From Gigaspora rosea (taxonomy: Eukaryota > Glomeromycota > Glomeromycetes > Diversisporales > Gigasporaceae), in assembly GCA_003550325.1 (NCBI GenBank), contig QKWP01000121.1, forward strand, positions 338,954 through 402,953: DNA of 64,000 bases, read 5' to 3'. A program made the position numbers and the translations under genes. Shown here one piece after another: positions 1 through 11,670 of the stretch. How positions within the stretch are numbered: position 1 is the first letter of the stretch; each line of letters opens with the position of its first letter. The notes under the pieces are model-generated. The model worked only from the letters and a program-made list of their open reading frames with translations. It was not told the DNA's origin and ran no database searches.

Positions 1-1006
1 TAGTATTTATTACTATATCCAAACCGATTGTACACTCTGACATAAAACTTTTATTACGGTACAATTAGTTGGCCCAAACATGCTACGTACTACGTACTAT
101 ACAGTACAAGCACCAAACCTATTCAAGCAATAAACCCATTACTGCATTAACAACGTTATACTCGTCTCAAATACACGAACTAAGCTTTCGTATCCCTAAA
201 GAACATATCAGTAATTATTTCATCAGTCAACTGCATTATAACGTTATTCATACAAACAGTTTGTTGAAAATCTAATAAAAAACAGTTTTTAACAAAAACG
301 CTTCTTGTTACCTTTATTTGTTAATGGTCTACAGTATATAATAGTGTTTTTGGGTAGTTCAATAAAATGGTCTTTCAACGAAATTCTTAAAATTTAAGAT
401 TCTCATCTAAACAAAGGTCACAGTAAATATGTAAAAATTGTTTTTAAAGTCATGTAAACATTTCTAACTAATGTTAAAGGATTTTCTAACTTACAAAAAC
501 TCATGGTGAACTCATGGTAAACTCATGGTAGACTCATGGTGAACTTATATTCGAGTTAAAAAACTAAAAAAAAACAAAATTAATTATTACATAAATAAAT
601 CTGATTGATGTGATTAGCAAATTCTGTCGTACAAAATCAGGGAGATCATTTGAAAATATCACATAAATCAGTAAAAATCGGCCCATATGAATAATAATAC
701 TGTATGTATTTTAATAACAAACACAGACATTATAAAATGGCTACCGGTAAGTTTAAACTATTATTTTAAAGTTTAAATTAAATAATGCGCATTAACAACA
801 AATACAGCCATTAGAAATGGCTAAGTACAAAATATGGGCTTAATATTTTTAATAATATGTGATTTAATAATAAACACGGCCATATTTAAAAGCATAGAGT
901 ATTTATTAAAATTTTAGACTTCTAAATAGATAATATAAAACGATTATATACTAATGCCACATACATATATACATATATAATAGTTTTATTGTTTATTTTA
1001 ATTTAG
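1..1006. other. AT-rich intergenic sequence, no gene seen
   Basis: No open frame with recognisable similarity was found. A 68-codon frame at 69-275 has no family signature and is probably chance. The only structure seen is the short tandem repeat at 499-542. Confidence 0.6.
499..542. repeat. 11-bp tandem repeat, four copies
   Basis: Four consecutive units ACTCATGGTGA, ACTCATGGTAA, ACTCATGGTAG and ACTCATGGTGA. They differ only in the last two bases. Confidence 0.85.
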
Positions 1007-1187
1007 ACATTTAGTCATATAGTATTATTTAGTCAACTATTTAGACATTTAGTCACATAGTATTTATTTAGTCAACTATTTAGACATTTAGGCAAATTTA
1101 GACTTTTGACATTTCGAAAAAAAATAATGCCATGTTGAAATATATTTAGACGCTAATTGTCTAAATAGTTGACTAAATTAAGTATTT
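1007..1187. repeat. Array of the word TTTAGTC with an inverted counterpart
   Basis: Two tandem units of about 38 bp (1007-1044 and 1045-1083) contain TTTAGTCAACTATTTAGACA. The reverse complement (GTCTAAATAGTTGACTAAAT) follows near 1156-1176, so the segment can fold back. It resembles the subterminal arrays of the hAT-like elements elsewhere in the window, but I could not fix its termini or a target duplication. Confidence 0.6.
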
Positions 1188-1203
1188 CGACTAACAACAT
1201 TAC

Positions 1204-1323
1204 CCGGGTCTGACCCAACCCGGGTTTTTTCTGACCTGGGTCAGACCCGACCCGGGTTTGATCTGACCCAACCCGACCCGGGTTGGGTCTGACCCTGGTC
1301 AGGTTGGGTCAGACCCGACCCAG
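1204..1323. repeat. GC-rich CCCGGGT / GGGTCTGACCC word array
   Basis: About 120 bp built from ACCCGGGT, GGGTCTGACCC, GGGTCAGACCC and GACCCAACC in both orientations, inside very AT-rich sequence. It is followed by AGATCTCTA, whose reverse complement begins TAGAGATCT, like a hAT terminus. The left terminus and the target duplication are not clear, so it is probably a truncated member of the word-array group. Confidence 0.55.
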
Positions 1324-3334
1324 CTAAGATCTCTACTAGCGATATTGTGATATTTTTTTATTAATTATAACATATAATTAAAAAAATTTGTTATCTACAG
1401 TAGTTGATGATGCCATTCATGAATAGTGTGCTCTAAAAGCGCATTAACTCTGGAAATTATTGAAATCGCCAATTCGGAAGTTAATTCAAGTAAAAACTGA
1501 CATGTGCAATATATAGCTATTCGCCGGACATAACTGGCCTTGTCCGGTCTGATACAAGTTCAGGTCTAATCTGAGTGACAACACTACCGGCAACATGTCG
1601 CACCTCTGATTCTGACCAATCAAATCGCATGATTTTGTAAACAAAAAATTTTAAGTTTTAAAAATTAAAAATTTTACTAGTAAAATGTAAAAATAAATAA
1701 GCGATATCAAAATATATAATATAAAATTTTATTCTGAATACTTTTTCTAAGTCATAAAAATAGATTGTCTTAGTAAAACAAATGTTTTATAAGAAAAATC
1801 AAAAATTTCGAACATTAGCACATATAAAACTTTTTTTTACTAATAAATCTATACTTACATTTAAGTATTGCATATAAAATTTTACCTAAACAAGTTTTTC
1901 TAAGTTAAAAAGGTAGATTGTTTTAGTAATAAAAAAGGTTTATATGTGTTAACTTTGGAAATTTTTGATTTTTCTTATAAACTATTTTTTTTACTAAGAC
2001 AATCTATCTTTATGATTTAGAAAAAGTTGTTCAAAATAAAATTTATGTTATAAAGTAAATGGGGGTATTGTGGCGAATGGGGGTATTGTGGCAAACTATT
2101 CAAACCACCAACTTCCGTATAACATAGCCAACTTTTTTAATAAATTTGCACAACTATGAGTCTCCAAAAGGAAGAAACTACCAAATACGAATTAATATAT
2201 TGTCAAGTAATACAAACAAAAAAATTTTGATTGCTTGCATTTAAATTTAACATACGTACGAACTTATATAAAAAAAAAAACCTGATTAATACAGGTATCA
2301 AAAACCAGGCCCAAGGAACTAATTAAACTTTTGAAAATATAATTTATTACTTAACTAAATAAAATAAATTAAACTCAAAAATTAATCCGAAAAAAATATC
2401 CTCGCGTTTAACTCTACAAACCTGCTAATCTTACACGTCCAATTATTGCACGTTATCTTGCTTTTTTAGAATTTGTATTACTTGAACATGAAAGTAAAAT
2501 GACTACGTATAAAAAGGAAATGTTACATTCCGTTAGAACTCATCACGTTACAGTTAGAACTCGTCACGTTACAGTTTTAAACCAAAGACTTATTCAAGTT
2601 CATCACCTTTTGTTAGTACAGTATTAAGTTTATGTTCAAGTTTTTTGATCGTGATTCAAGCATAAGCCCAATACTGTAGCTTCACTAGTACTATATTTGA
2701 GTTACTTTATTAGCGCTTATTTGAGTTACTTTATTAGCGCTATATTTAAGTTACTCAAATAATAATGTCTGATTTTCGCATTCTTCTTTTGCCCACGCAT
2801 TTTTTTTTATTTGTAATCAGTAAATTAAATTTTTTTTTAATTAAAATTAAATTTTTTTATTAAATAAATTTTCACACTCTATTTTATTACAAAAAATTTT
2901 TTTTGATTAAATTAAATTCTTTATTTTTTATTACATAACTTAAATTAGAATATTTATTTATTTATTAAATTAGTTACGAATTTTTTTTTAATTAAATTAG
3001 ATTAGTTACGAATTTTTTTTTTAATTAAATTAGATTAGTTACGAATTTTTTTTTTAATTAAATTAGATTATTTATTTATTAATTAAATTAATTATGATTT
3101 TTTTAATTAAATTAAATATTATAAATTATTGTGGTTTGCATAATCTCGTGACAATTTTTTTATGTTTAAATGATTGTGATTATGATCACGATTCTAAAGC
3201 TGGCCAATTAATGAAAATTAGCTGACTTTAGCAATCGTCACAATCATTTAAAAAAAAATTAAAAGAATTCATCTTAAACCAATCATTATAAATTAATCGC
3301 ATTCTCCTTTTTTTTTTATTAGACATAAACTAAA

Positions 3335-5245
3335 ATGCCAGAAGTTTCTTATCTTAATAAACAAACCAAAATTTCAACTGCAATTAACGAATTAAATAAT
3401 CACCCTGCCGGCCATAAACACCCAAGTGTAAATAGTGTAGCGAAAAATTTTGGGATTCCTGAAACTACCCTTCGGCGTGCAGTCAAGAATGGTGGTCCTC
3501 CTAAGCGTCGGGGCCCGTCCACTATTCTTACCGAACATGAAGAAAACCAACTCGTTGGCTATTGCATAAATATGCAACGGCTTGGATTTGGTTTAACTAA
3601 GTCTGGAGTTAATCACTGTGTAATGGAAATAATGTGCCAAAACAATCGACCATACCCATTTGGGGATAAAGGTTCAGGAAGGGACTGGTGGGCTCGATTC
3701 ATGAGAGACCATTTCGAACTATCCTTTCGAGCCCCTCAAAAATTATCCGAAGCTCGCGCACAAAGAGCCAATGCAACAATTGTTAATGATCATTTCAATA
3801 AGCTTAAACAAGTTATTAACCAAAATTCACTTACAGCAATGCAAATCTGGAATATGGATGAAACCGGGTTTGTTCTTGTACCTAAGTTAGAAAAAGTTGT
3901 TGCAAAAAAAGGCTCGCGTCAGGTAGTGTTACAAATCGTCTAAAATTTTTAACCGATCAGTTGGTTAATTATTTTTTTAGTTGACAACTAGTTGCAACTA
4001 ATTGATTAATCGATGAGTTGCAATTAATCGATTAATCGATTAATTGCAACTCATTGATTAATCGATTAGTTGTCAATAACCAACTAGTCAATTTTTCAAC
4101 TTCCTGATTTGTAACACTAACATCAGGTCCATAAAGTTGCGCATGGAAATTCTCACGAGCATATATCCGTTGCTCCCACAATCTCAGCCGCCAGGTCATA
4201 CATTCCACCTTTGATTATCTACAAAGGTATTTGCGCAATTCTGGGTTTGTTAGAAAGCACACCCTCTGGAACAGTAATGGGTTTTACAGACACCGGATAT
4301 ATGCGCGAAGAACTTTTTCAAATGTATCTTACCCACTTTGTTAACTCAATCCCACCAATTCGCCCAGTCTTGCTAATGCTTGATGGCCATAAGAGTCATA
4401 TCAGCTATACATGCGTCGATTTTTGTCGGCAAAATGGAATTCTTCTTTATGCGCTTCCACCTCACACAACCCATGTGTTGCAACCGTCTGAAATTCCTTT
4501 CGCAAAATTAAAAAAGGAATTTGGAAAACAATGTGATAAATATCACAATACTACTAACAAAGTAGTAATAAAACATACCTTTGCGAAACTCCTTGGACCA
4601 GCTTTTATCGATACTTATACCCTGTCAGCTATTTGCAACGCGTTTAAAGCCACAGGGATATGGCCATTCAACCCCAAACCCATAAGTTCAGACCGTTTAG
4701 ACCCCTCATTAGCGACAGAAAGATTCGATTTTATACCTTCATCTGATCAATCTCCATCTGTTCAACCTTCGCAACCAGTCATGCCATCCCCGCAACCAAC
4801 TACTAAACCAACTGTTCATTTTCATTACACCTGTACAAATTTTACACAGTTAGTGACAGAACATGAAATGCTTAAAAAAGAAATTGAATCATTAAAAGTT
4901 GAACTTACATCGACCCAAGAAGAATTAGGAATCTTTAAAAGTCCCAGAACAAGTTCTCTGCGTTCGATCTTGAAATATAACCTCCCTCACGCCCCGCAAA
5001 TTGTAAATTCATAGGCTTCTTCGGAGAATAGATCTGAATCCAGAACTTCAACTGCACCTAAGAGAAAAAAGACGCTTCCATTTGCACAGCTTCTTACAAA
5101 CGACAAAAGTTGGCAGAAATTGAAGGAGGCAAAGGAAGAAGCAGAGAGAAAGGCTGAAGAAATGAACCGGAAAAAGGAGATCGCGGCTCAGAAGAAGATC
5201 GAACGGCAACGAGATTTAGAGCAAAAAAAAGAAGAACGTGAATGA
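3335..5245 (+). pseudogene. Tigger/pogo-like DDE transposase, broken by a MITE and a stop codon
   Basis: This would be the transposase that cuts and reinserts the 2053-5645 element. The N-terminus has a psq-type helix-turn-helix (about residues 8-50, with SVNSVAKNFGIPETTLRRAV) and then a CENP-B/Tc5-like second DNA-binding region with WWARFMRDH. The DDE core follows: MDETGF before the break, then LMLDGHKSHIS and TTHVLQPSEIPFAKLK after it; the third acidic position is Glu here where Tigger relatives usually have Asp. Two lesions are visible. A 196-bp hAT-type MITE plus 8-bp duplication (204 bp, so the frame is kept) interrupts codon 197. A TAG at 5012-5014 stops the frame, yet the same frame stays open afterwards as a Lys/Glu-rich coiled-coil tail to the TGA at 5243-5245. 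Without the insert the protein would be about 568 residues with one internal stop. It starts at an ATG 1.3 kb inside the element. Confidence 0.85.
3924..4119. mobile_element. hAT-type MITE (word GATTAATC) inside the transposase gene
   Basis: The ends are TAGTGTTACAAATC and its exact reverse complement GATTTGTAACACTA. The flanks are GCGTCAGG (3916-3923) and ACATCAGG (4120-4127), a 6/8 match that fits an aged 8-bp duplication. The interior is an inverted array of GATTAATCGATTAATC with TAGTTGCAACTA. The 14-bp terminus and the word relate it to the element at 17165-17724. Confidence 0.85.
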
Positions 5246-5839
5246 AAAAAAAACAGAAAAAAGAGGAGCGCAAAGCTAAAATGCAGCAAAAGTGACCTCG
5301 AAAAGTGACCTTGTGCTGCTCGAAGTATTAGATCTAAAAAAAAATTAAATAAAAAATTATCAAATAATTTTTTACAAGTAAAAAAAAAAATTTTTCATAC
5401 CAATTTTACCGATTTTCTAATTTCGCCACAATACCCCCACCCCTTCAAAATTTGATTTTGTGTACCCGTGTACAAATCGATTATCATATTCTAAATTTGA
5501 TCATCGTACCATGGTAATTTTGGAAAATCTGCTTCAAAATAAGCTTAGCATCGAATTCTAAAAAAGAAAAAAGATTTGTTTATATAGTAAGTACAAAGTT
5601 TTGCTAGTAGTGACTTTAATTTCGCCACAATACCCCACTTTACCTTATGATATGCTATTTTATATATATTTTATACTTTATTAAGTAAAATTTTAAATTT
5701 TTAAAAAATAAATTTTTTTGCCTATAAAATTGTGCAATTTGATTGGTCAAAGCAGAGTTGCGGCATGTCGTGGGTGCGACAAATTTATTTTCCCTATAAA
5801 AATATATAATTATAAAAAATAAATACATATCTCGTAGCC

Positions 5840-6675
5840 TGTGATGTGCTTATATATCGCATCCTAATTTGATAAACTAAAGGGTAGAGTACAACGATCT
5901 ACATTTTAATAGTGATTACGTTACTAATTTTTTTTACAATAATATTCAATTGAAATCAGGTGATGATCATATGTTATTGTATGTTATTTATATTGTACTA
6001 TCTAAGAAAATCTCAATTGTCCTAAGAAAATTGATGATATATACAAGTAGATTTTTTTAATATAATTTGTGGCTTTAAAGTTTCACTACTATAAACAGAA
6101 AGGTTTGACCTATATGCTACAAAATTTTGGCCAAAATTGGATACATTTTCAAAAATCTTTATCAATGGTGTATTTTTGCTCCTATATATAAAATTTTTTT
6201 GTATGATGATTATATATTTGATATGAAATGATCGACATTGTACTCATTATTTTTGGAAAAAATAAATAAATTATTGTGAAAATTTTTAGATCAGAGTTAG
6301 GTTAGAAGATTTATTAGAAAATTTTTAAATTTTTTTGCATCTATATACAAATTTAGTGCTGAACAAGTTTACTTAGTCAAATTAGAAAGGTTGTCTTAAT
6401 AAAATTTAGAGAAATTTGCAATTTTTCATTTTTTTAAACTCATTTTTTGATGATTTCTCTAAATTTTATTAAGACAACATTTCTAATTCAACTAAGTAAA
6501 CTTGTTCAGTACTAAATTATGCATATAAAAACAAAAAATTTTAAGACTTTTTTTAAAATTTTTTAGACTAATTCTTAATCTAAAGAATTTTAACAAAAAA
6601 TTGTTTATTTTTTTAAAAATAATGATCTGCAAATTTAGCCAATCAAATTAGGATGCAATATACAAGCACATCACA
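5840..6675. mobile_element. Long fold-back MITE (TGTGATGTGCTT ends)
   Basis: The left end TGTGATGTGCTTATATATCG is matched by the inverted right end (TGTGATGTGCTTGTATATTG as reverse complement). The centre, near 6350-6540, is a further long palindrome around TTTAGTGCTGAACAAGTTTAC. No coding sequence or clear target duplication is seen. Its right end was later hit by the element at 6677-7248. Confidence 0.7.
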
Positions 6676-6676
6676 C

Positions 6677-7248
6677 TAGGGTAGTAACTCAACTAAGTAA
6701 ATTAAAATTATGTCAGCAATACTAGTAATTTTACTATGATCAGATTTTAATCATTGAATTTAAAATAATCGATTAAATATCATATTACATATATTTAATT
6801 AATAAGCAACACACAAAATTCTAAAGAACCCACCTTGATATTGCACTTATTTTTTTTCTAATTTCTTTTAATTGAAAACTCTTCACCGAAGTCATCTCTA
6901 AAAAGTTACGCTCGATTTTTTGCAAAAATTCTATTAAAGTTTCGACTTGTACGTTTAAATTCTAATTTTTTTTTTTACGTTTTATAAGACAAACATTAAA
7001 ATTTATATGTTAGTAGAAAATCTGAAAGCGTAACTTTATTCTCCAATATTTAATAAGTTACTTATGAAAATTTCAAAGTAATTCATTGGGTTTTCATTAA
7101 GTTGCGTTGTTTTAAAGTAATCAATTTTAATAAATTGATATCGATATATCTTAAAATTGATTTTCATTCGTGTAATGTGAAAATCTGCAATAGAACAACT
7201 ATAGTTTGCTCACATAATTTTGATTTACTTAGTTGAGTTACCACCCTA
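6677..7248. mobile_element. TIR element with 9-bp target duplication
   Basis: The ends TAGGGTAGTAACTCAACTAA and (reverse complement of right) TAGGGTGGTAACTCAACTAA extend as inverted repeats to about 38 bp. The 9-mer ACATCACAC is present on both sides (6668-6676 and 7249-7257). Nine bases suggests a Mutator-type element; an 8-bp hAT reading with TAGGG ends is also possible because of boundary ambiguity. It is non-coding and inserted into the terminus of the previous MITE. Confidence 0.8.
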
Positions 7249-7257
7249 ACATCACAC

Positions 7258-8570
7258 CCATGCGAAGCATATTAAGCTTTAATTATAAAAACTAAAATCA
7301 ATATATTTTATAAAATTTTTAATAAAATTTAATAAATTTATTTTTACTATAATCAGAAAAGCTAGCTTTATAACTGGTTTAAAATTTAATATATATTAGC
7401 TTAATAAAATTTTTTAATATAATTCATTTTTAAGCTTTTAAATTAAATTTACTATAAATTTACTATTAGTTTACTATTAATTTACTAGAAATTTTATAAG
7501 TATATTTAGCCATTTTTAAATTTGTACCACCTTATATCAAATTCATTAATTTTATTTTAATAATTTTTTTTATAATTTTAAGATTAAAAACAATATAAAT
7601 TTTTATATTTTATTATTTTTATTATTATCTAATAAATAATATTTTTAAATAATTTTTAAATGCTTACTAAATTTAGTACAGCAAGTTTTGCAATTTGTAA
7701 TTTTTATTTAAACTAAATTTTTATAAATAACTTTTGCTAAAATTTTATATAGAAAAAATATTAGTATTAAAGAATATTTTAGCATAGTTTAAAATAAAGT
7801 TGTTAAAATATGAATTTTTTTAATTTGTACTAAATTTAGTACAAAGCACTTACAGATACCTATTAATATTATTCTATTTATTTCCATGTTTTTGATTGGC
7901 TATTAATCATGAGAAAACTTTTTGCTATTATTATAGTTTTGATACATAATGTACTTCCTAGTTATATTAAAAAAGTAACTCTATTAATTCATTCTATAAA
8001 TATAAAAGTATATACTTTCTAATATATAAAGTAAAAAATAAGTTTGTATTTTAGTATTCTAGTATTCTAATATGCTGATGCTTACTTTGTAATCATTTTT
8101 TTAAAATTATATACTATATCTGCTTGGTTCTTAACTATTAGAGATTGATAACTAATATAGAATGCATAGTACTTTTAAGAAATTAGTTCTAAATTAGCAT
8201 CTTAATGACAAAGTAAGACTTTTTAGTTTTTAGTACTTGTTCTGTTTAATAGTATTTTTAGCCATTAGATATCTAATATAGACAATAACTTGAATACATA
8301 AAACTTTTTAAAAAATTATTTTCTAACTTATTATATAGATCGAGTCTTTATTTAATTTTTATTAGAGATTTGCTAATTTAGAAACTAGAAAGTTGTGTGA
8401 TCTAGTCATGCTTAAACTAGAAAATTAATATAATTGACTTTATTTTTATAATCACACTTTTTATTATACAATTTTATATCTATTATATATCTGATTTATT
8501 TTAGATATTTTTAGTTTTTTTTTTTTTTGGTTTCTTAAAAAGTAATTAGTGATAACATATAAATCATATG
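7258..8570. other. AT-rich non-coding sequence
   Basis: No gene is seen. The palindrome ACTAAATTTAGTAC occurs near 7665-7682 and again near 7829-7846, about 160 bp apart, which may be the remains of a fold-back repeat. Confidence 0.5.
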
Positions 8571-8818
8571 AGGTTTGTGCCTTAAAAATGACCTTACAAG
8601 GCCATGAAGATTTTATAAATAAAATTTAAAATTTCTAGCTATCCAATAATTCAATTCAAATATATATATAATATATAAATTTTTTTTTTGTAGAACTTAC
8701 TAAGCTTTACAAAATAATAAAAGTTTATTTGAATTGGATTACTAGATGGCTAAAAATTTAAATTTTTATTCATAAAATTTATATAGTCCTATAAAGTCAT
8801 TTTCAAGACACAAATCCT
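8571..8818. mobile_element. Fold-back MITE (AGGWTTTGTG ends)
   Basis: The left end AGGTTTGTGCCTTAAAAATG is matched by the inverted right end (AGGATTTGTGTCTTGAAAATG as reverse complement). The arms stay complementary towards an AT-rich centre near 8680. No unambiguous target duplication. Confidence 0.65.
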
Positions 8819-8858
8819 ATATATTATAGCAATTTACAATAGTAATATATAATAATTA

Positions 8859-9523
8859 GAGGGCATCCATAAAATTATACAAGAGGAGAGAGGTCAGACA
8901 AAAGATAACATTTTTCTCAATAAGTAGAAGGGTCAAAAAAATATAATGTAATTTTTTTAGAAAAAATTGTCTAAAAACTGATTCAGTGGCCCAAATTTAA
9001 TAATTTTGGTACTATTCAATTCGTCTTAGTGAGATGGGTTGGGATCAGAAGTTATTGGCCAAATATTATTGGTCATATCTTTTCTTATAAAATTACTATA
9101 TAAGGCCACGCAAACTAATAAAATTGGTTCTTATAACCCGGCCAGGTCACTTTTTTTGAAAAGTTAAAAATTTTTGTTATAATAAAATTTTTTTTGAAAA
9201 AAAATTTATAAAAATTTTTATATTAAAAAAATTTTTAAATATAACATTTTTTGCCAGCCGGCCGGGTCGTATTTGCTTGTCTCATGTTATGAGAACCAAC
9301 TAATTTAATTTGCGTGGCCTAACCAATATTTTGTTGTGAATATCTTGCAATTTAGTAATTCAAATGATATTTAAATTATTAAATCAAATCACTGTGCCAC
9401 AAGATATTCAAGTTTTTGTAAAATTTTATATATAAACATATGGATATTGAAAATTTTTTTATATAGTCGGAGGGGTTAAACACTACTATGTAAGGGTACA
9501 TAATGTTATTTATGAATGCCTCC
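8859..9523. mobile_element. PIF/Harbinger-type MITE, TTA target site
   Basis: The ends GAGGGCATCCATAAA and (reverse complement of right) GGAGGCATTCATAAA are flanked by TTA on both sides (8856-8858 and 9524-9526). The 3-bp TWA duplication is typical of PIF/Harbinger. It is non-coding and hosts the nested element at 9104-9319. Confidence 0.8.
9104..9319. mobile_element. Nested MITE with TAA target site and GC-rich core words
   Basis: Inverted ends GGCCACGCAAACTAATAAA and GGCCACGCAAATTAAATTA, flanked by TAA at 9101-9103 and 9320-9322. Inside are CCCGGCC/GGCCGGG motifs. A half-copy of the same family (CCGGCCGGGTTAC through GCACGGCC-TAA) lies near 15190-15230. Confidence 0.75.
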
Positions 9524-9939
9524 TTATGAAAAATTACCTAATAACAAATACTACTATTTACAAATTCTGGTCTCTTATTTATATTATTAAAAAAATTCTA
9601 TTAAAAAGCATTTATACTTTTTATACTTTTTAATCATTATACTAGATAGACTAAACTTCCAAATTATAATATTTCAATTTGATTAGCACATATATTTATA
9701 ATATATACTTATTACAAAGTTTTATAAAGTATATAGTAATTTATTACCAAAACAAACATCAATTTTATCAACCTCAAGTAGTATAAATTTACTATATTAA
9801 TAGGCTACTAATATAAGCATATACATATGTACAACATATATCAATATATATATTTATAAATTAACAGATTACAGGTTCAACAATTAAACTTATGAATTTG
9901 CACATAGCCATTTTAAATGTTAGTAAAAAAATTTCATTA

Positions 9940-10090
9940 GGGGAGTAACAAAAATCAGGTGATTTTTTAGGAGGGGAGAGGGGTAAAAAAAGTTGAAATT
10001 ATATATAAGAACCTGACTATTTATATATTGAGGAAGAGGGAGGGGGTAGACCTCTGATAAAAAATAATCAGGTGATTAATGACACTGCCC
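9940..10090. mobile_element. Short PIF/Harbinger-type MITE with AATCAGGTGATT
   Basis: The ends GGGGAGTAACAAAAATCAGG and (reverse complement) GGGCAGTGTCATTAATCACC are flanked by TTA at 9937-9939 and 10091-10093. The subterminal motif ATCAGGTGATT is shared with the elements at 42687 and, as ATCAGCTGATT, at 38426. Confidence 0.75.
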
Positions 10091-10093
10091 TTA

Positions 10094-10800
10094 CTACGTT
10101 TCTGGTATAATTCAAAGTATATATATTTTGTTTTAGAAATCATTTTCTTTATTAAATTATATATATATATTATGCATTAATATTTTTACTAGTCTATCAA
10201 TAAGTACTATTTATTCTTTGATTTTCACTTTGCCGAAACTCACTTTTTCAAAAAACTATTTTTCTGATATCAAATAGGATTAGGGTTAGTATTTTGTTAG
10301 TTTTGAATATATATTTTTAGCAAATTGTTACTTGTGTGATATTAGATAAATGACATGTTAGAGAAATAGCTTTGGGAAATTGTACCAGAACTTTAGATAA
10401 TACCAATAGAGGCGAAATTATTAAACCGGACAAGAAATTTTAAATTTTTTTGGTAGTAAAAAGGCTTTTTATATCAATTTAGTATTATAAAACTAGGATT
10501 AGTAAATTAAGATTATATATCTAAAATGAGTATAATTTTATTAAAAACAAACATCTAATATTTTAAAAGAGTTCATATAATATGCTTTCACAAAATAATG
10601 TTTGGGGATATCATTATAAATTTTGGTCCGCTTAATTTAATACAGGCTGATATTGCAGTTTGAATTTTGATTAGCTATATCCTTTTGTAATAAATATTCA
10701 AATTTCATGGCTTTGCTCTATTTGTTAGTAACAAAAGTTTCAAGATTTGCCTAGTAGTTAGCTATCAAAAGCTTTACTACTTTACTGAAACTTAAAAAAA
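10094..10800. other. AT-rich sequence without recognised features
   Basis: No open frame or repeat structure that I could assign. Confidence 0.4.
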
Positions 10801-10849
10801 AGTATATATGTTTTTATAATAAAATAATAATATTTTGAAAATATAATAA

Positions 10850-11310
10850 ATATACTTTTATATAAAAAATATTTTAATAATGTTTTTATAATATATTAAT
10901 AATAAAAACTGTTTAAAATAAATTGTTTAAAAATATTTTAAAATATTATTTTAATATTATTAAAAATATTATAAAAACATTATTGCTATATTTTAAAAAT
11001 ACTTTAAAATAAATTTTTTAAAAATGTTTTTAAAGCATTATTTTAATATTATTAAAATTATTATAAAAACATTATTATTATATTTAAAAATAACTTTAAA
11101 TAAATTTTTAAAAATGTTTTTAAAACATTATTTTAATATATTAAAAATATTATAAAAACATTATTATTATATTTTAAATATAGTTTAAAATAGGCTTTTT
11201 AAAAATGTTTTTAAAGATTATTTAAAATAACTTAAAATAAACTTTTAAAAATGTTTTTAATACATTATTAAAAATATTGTAAAAAAAAATTTAAATAATT
11301 TTTTTAAAGA
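10850..11310. repeat. A/T-only satellite, units of about 90-97 bp
   Basis: Units carrying AAATATTATAAAAACATTAT followed by TTTTTAAAAATGTTTTTAAA recur near 10960, 11055 and 11145, with decay between copies. The same unit reappears directly after the N gap at 11865-11930, so the array flanks the interrupted element between them. Confidence 0.7.
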
Positions 11311-11319
11311 AATTTCTAA

Positions 11320-11525
11320 ATTTACACACGTGTTTACACACGGGTATTAATTTGTAAATCCAAACATGCCAATTAACAAAAGAATTAAATCCTTTGCTTA
11401 CAATTAGGATAAGGATAAGGTTTGGAATTGAGGTGAGGCATAGTTTATACCAAATTTTGCAAGGAATTTTTTTTGTTAAAAGCCAAAAGGTGGTTTCATA
11501 ATCGAAAATTTAAGAAAAACAATAC
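11320..11525 (-). repeat. Possible fourth copy of the 36500/37373/53991 MITE, inverted
   Basis: On the minus strand this contains CCTTATCCTAATTGTAAGC and a CAAAATTT...AAAAAAAATTCCTTGC-like order, resembling the core of the elements at 36500, 37373 and 53991. Similarity is partial. Confidence 0.35.
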
Positions 11526-11540
11526 CCCATGTGTACACAC

Positions 11541-11670
11541 TAGGGTTCCTCAAATTCAAATCAATTTGAATTTGATCAAATCAAATTGACCCTGATTTGA
11601 ATTTGATTTGATTCAAATATTTGAATTTGAATTTGATTTGAATTTGAATTTTTAATAGTAATTTTCAAAT
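11541..11670. mobile_element. hAT-type MITE (word TTTGATTTGATCAAAT), cut by the N gap
   Basis: Starts TAGGGTTCCTCAAATTC. It matches the reverse complement of the 51013-51295 element almost base for base, including TTTTTAATAGTAATTTTC at the gap edge, apart from one deletion of about 20 bp near the start. Roughly 150 bp of element should lie inside the gap. Confidence 0.85.

Larger units (their letters stand above)
2053..5645 (+). mobile_element. Pogo/Tigger-like DNA transposon, full length
   Basis: The left end, AAGTAAATGGGGGTATTGTG, and the reverse complement of the right end, AGGTAAAGTGGGGTATTGTG, form terminal inverted repeats of about 25 bp. TA flanks both sides (2051-2052 and 5646-5647), the target duplication of the Tc1/mariner/pogo superfamily. 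The repeat is duplicated in tandem at the left (second copy from about 2077), and an extra copy lies inward at the right (about 5426-5445). The element is about 3.6 kb and encodes one interrupted transposase. Confidence 0.85.
1590..5806. mobile_element. Fold-back MITE (GTCGCACC family) split by the pogo-like element
   Basis: The left part (about 1590-2052) starts near ATGTCGCACCTC and contains a long palindrome centred near 1880. The right part (5646-5806) ends in GGTGCGACAAATTTATTTTCCC. A second copy starts at about 53367 with GGGAAAATAAATTTGTCGCA. The two parts here are separated exactly by the pogo-like element, so this MITE was the insertion target. The left end is ragged. Confidence 0.6.
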
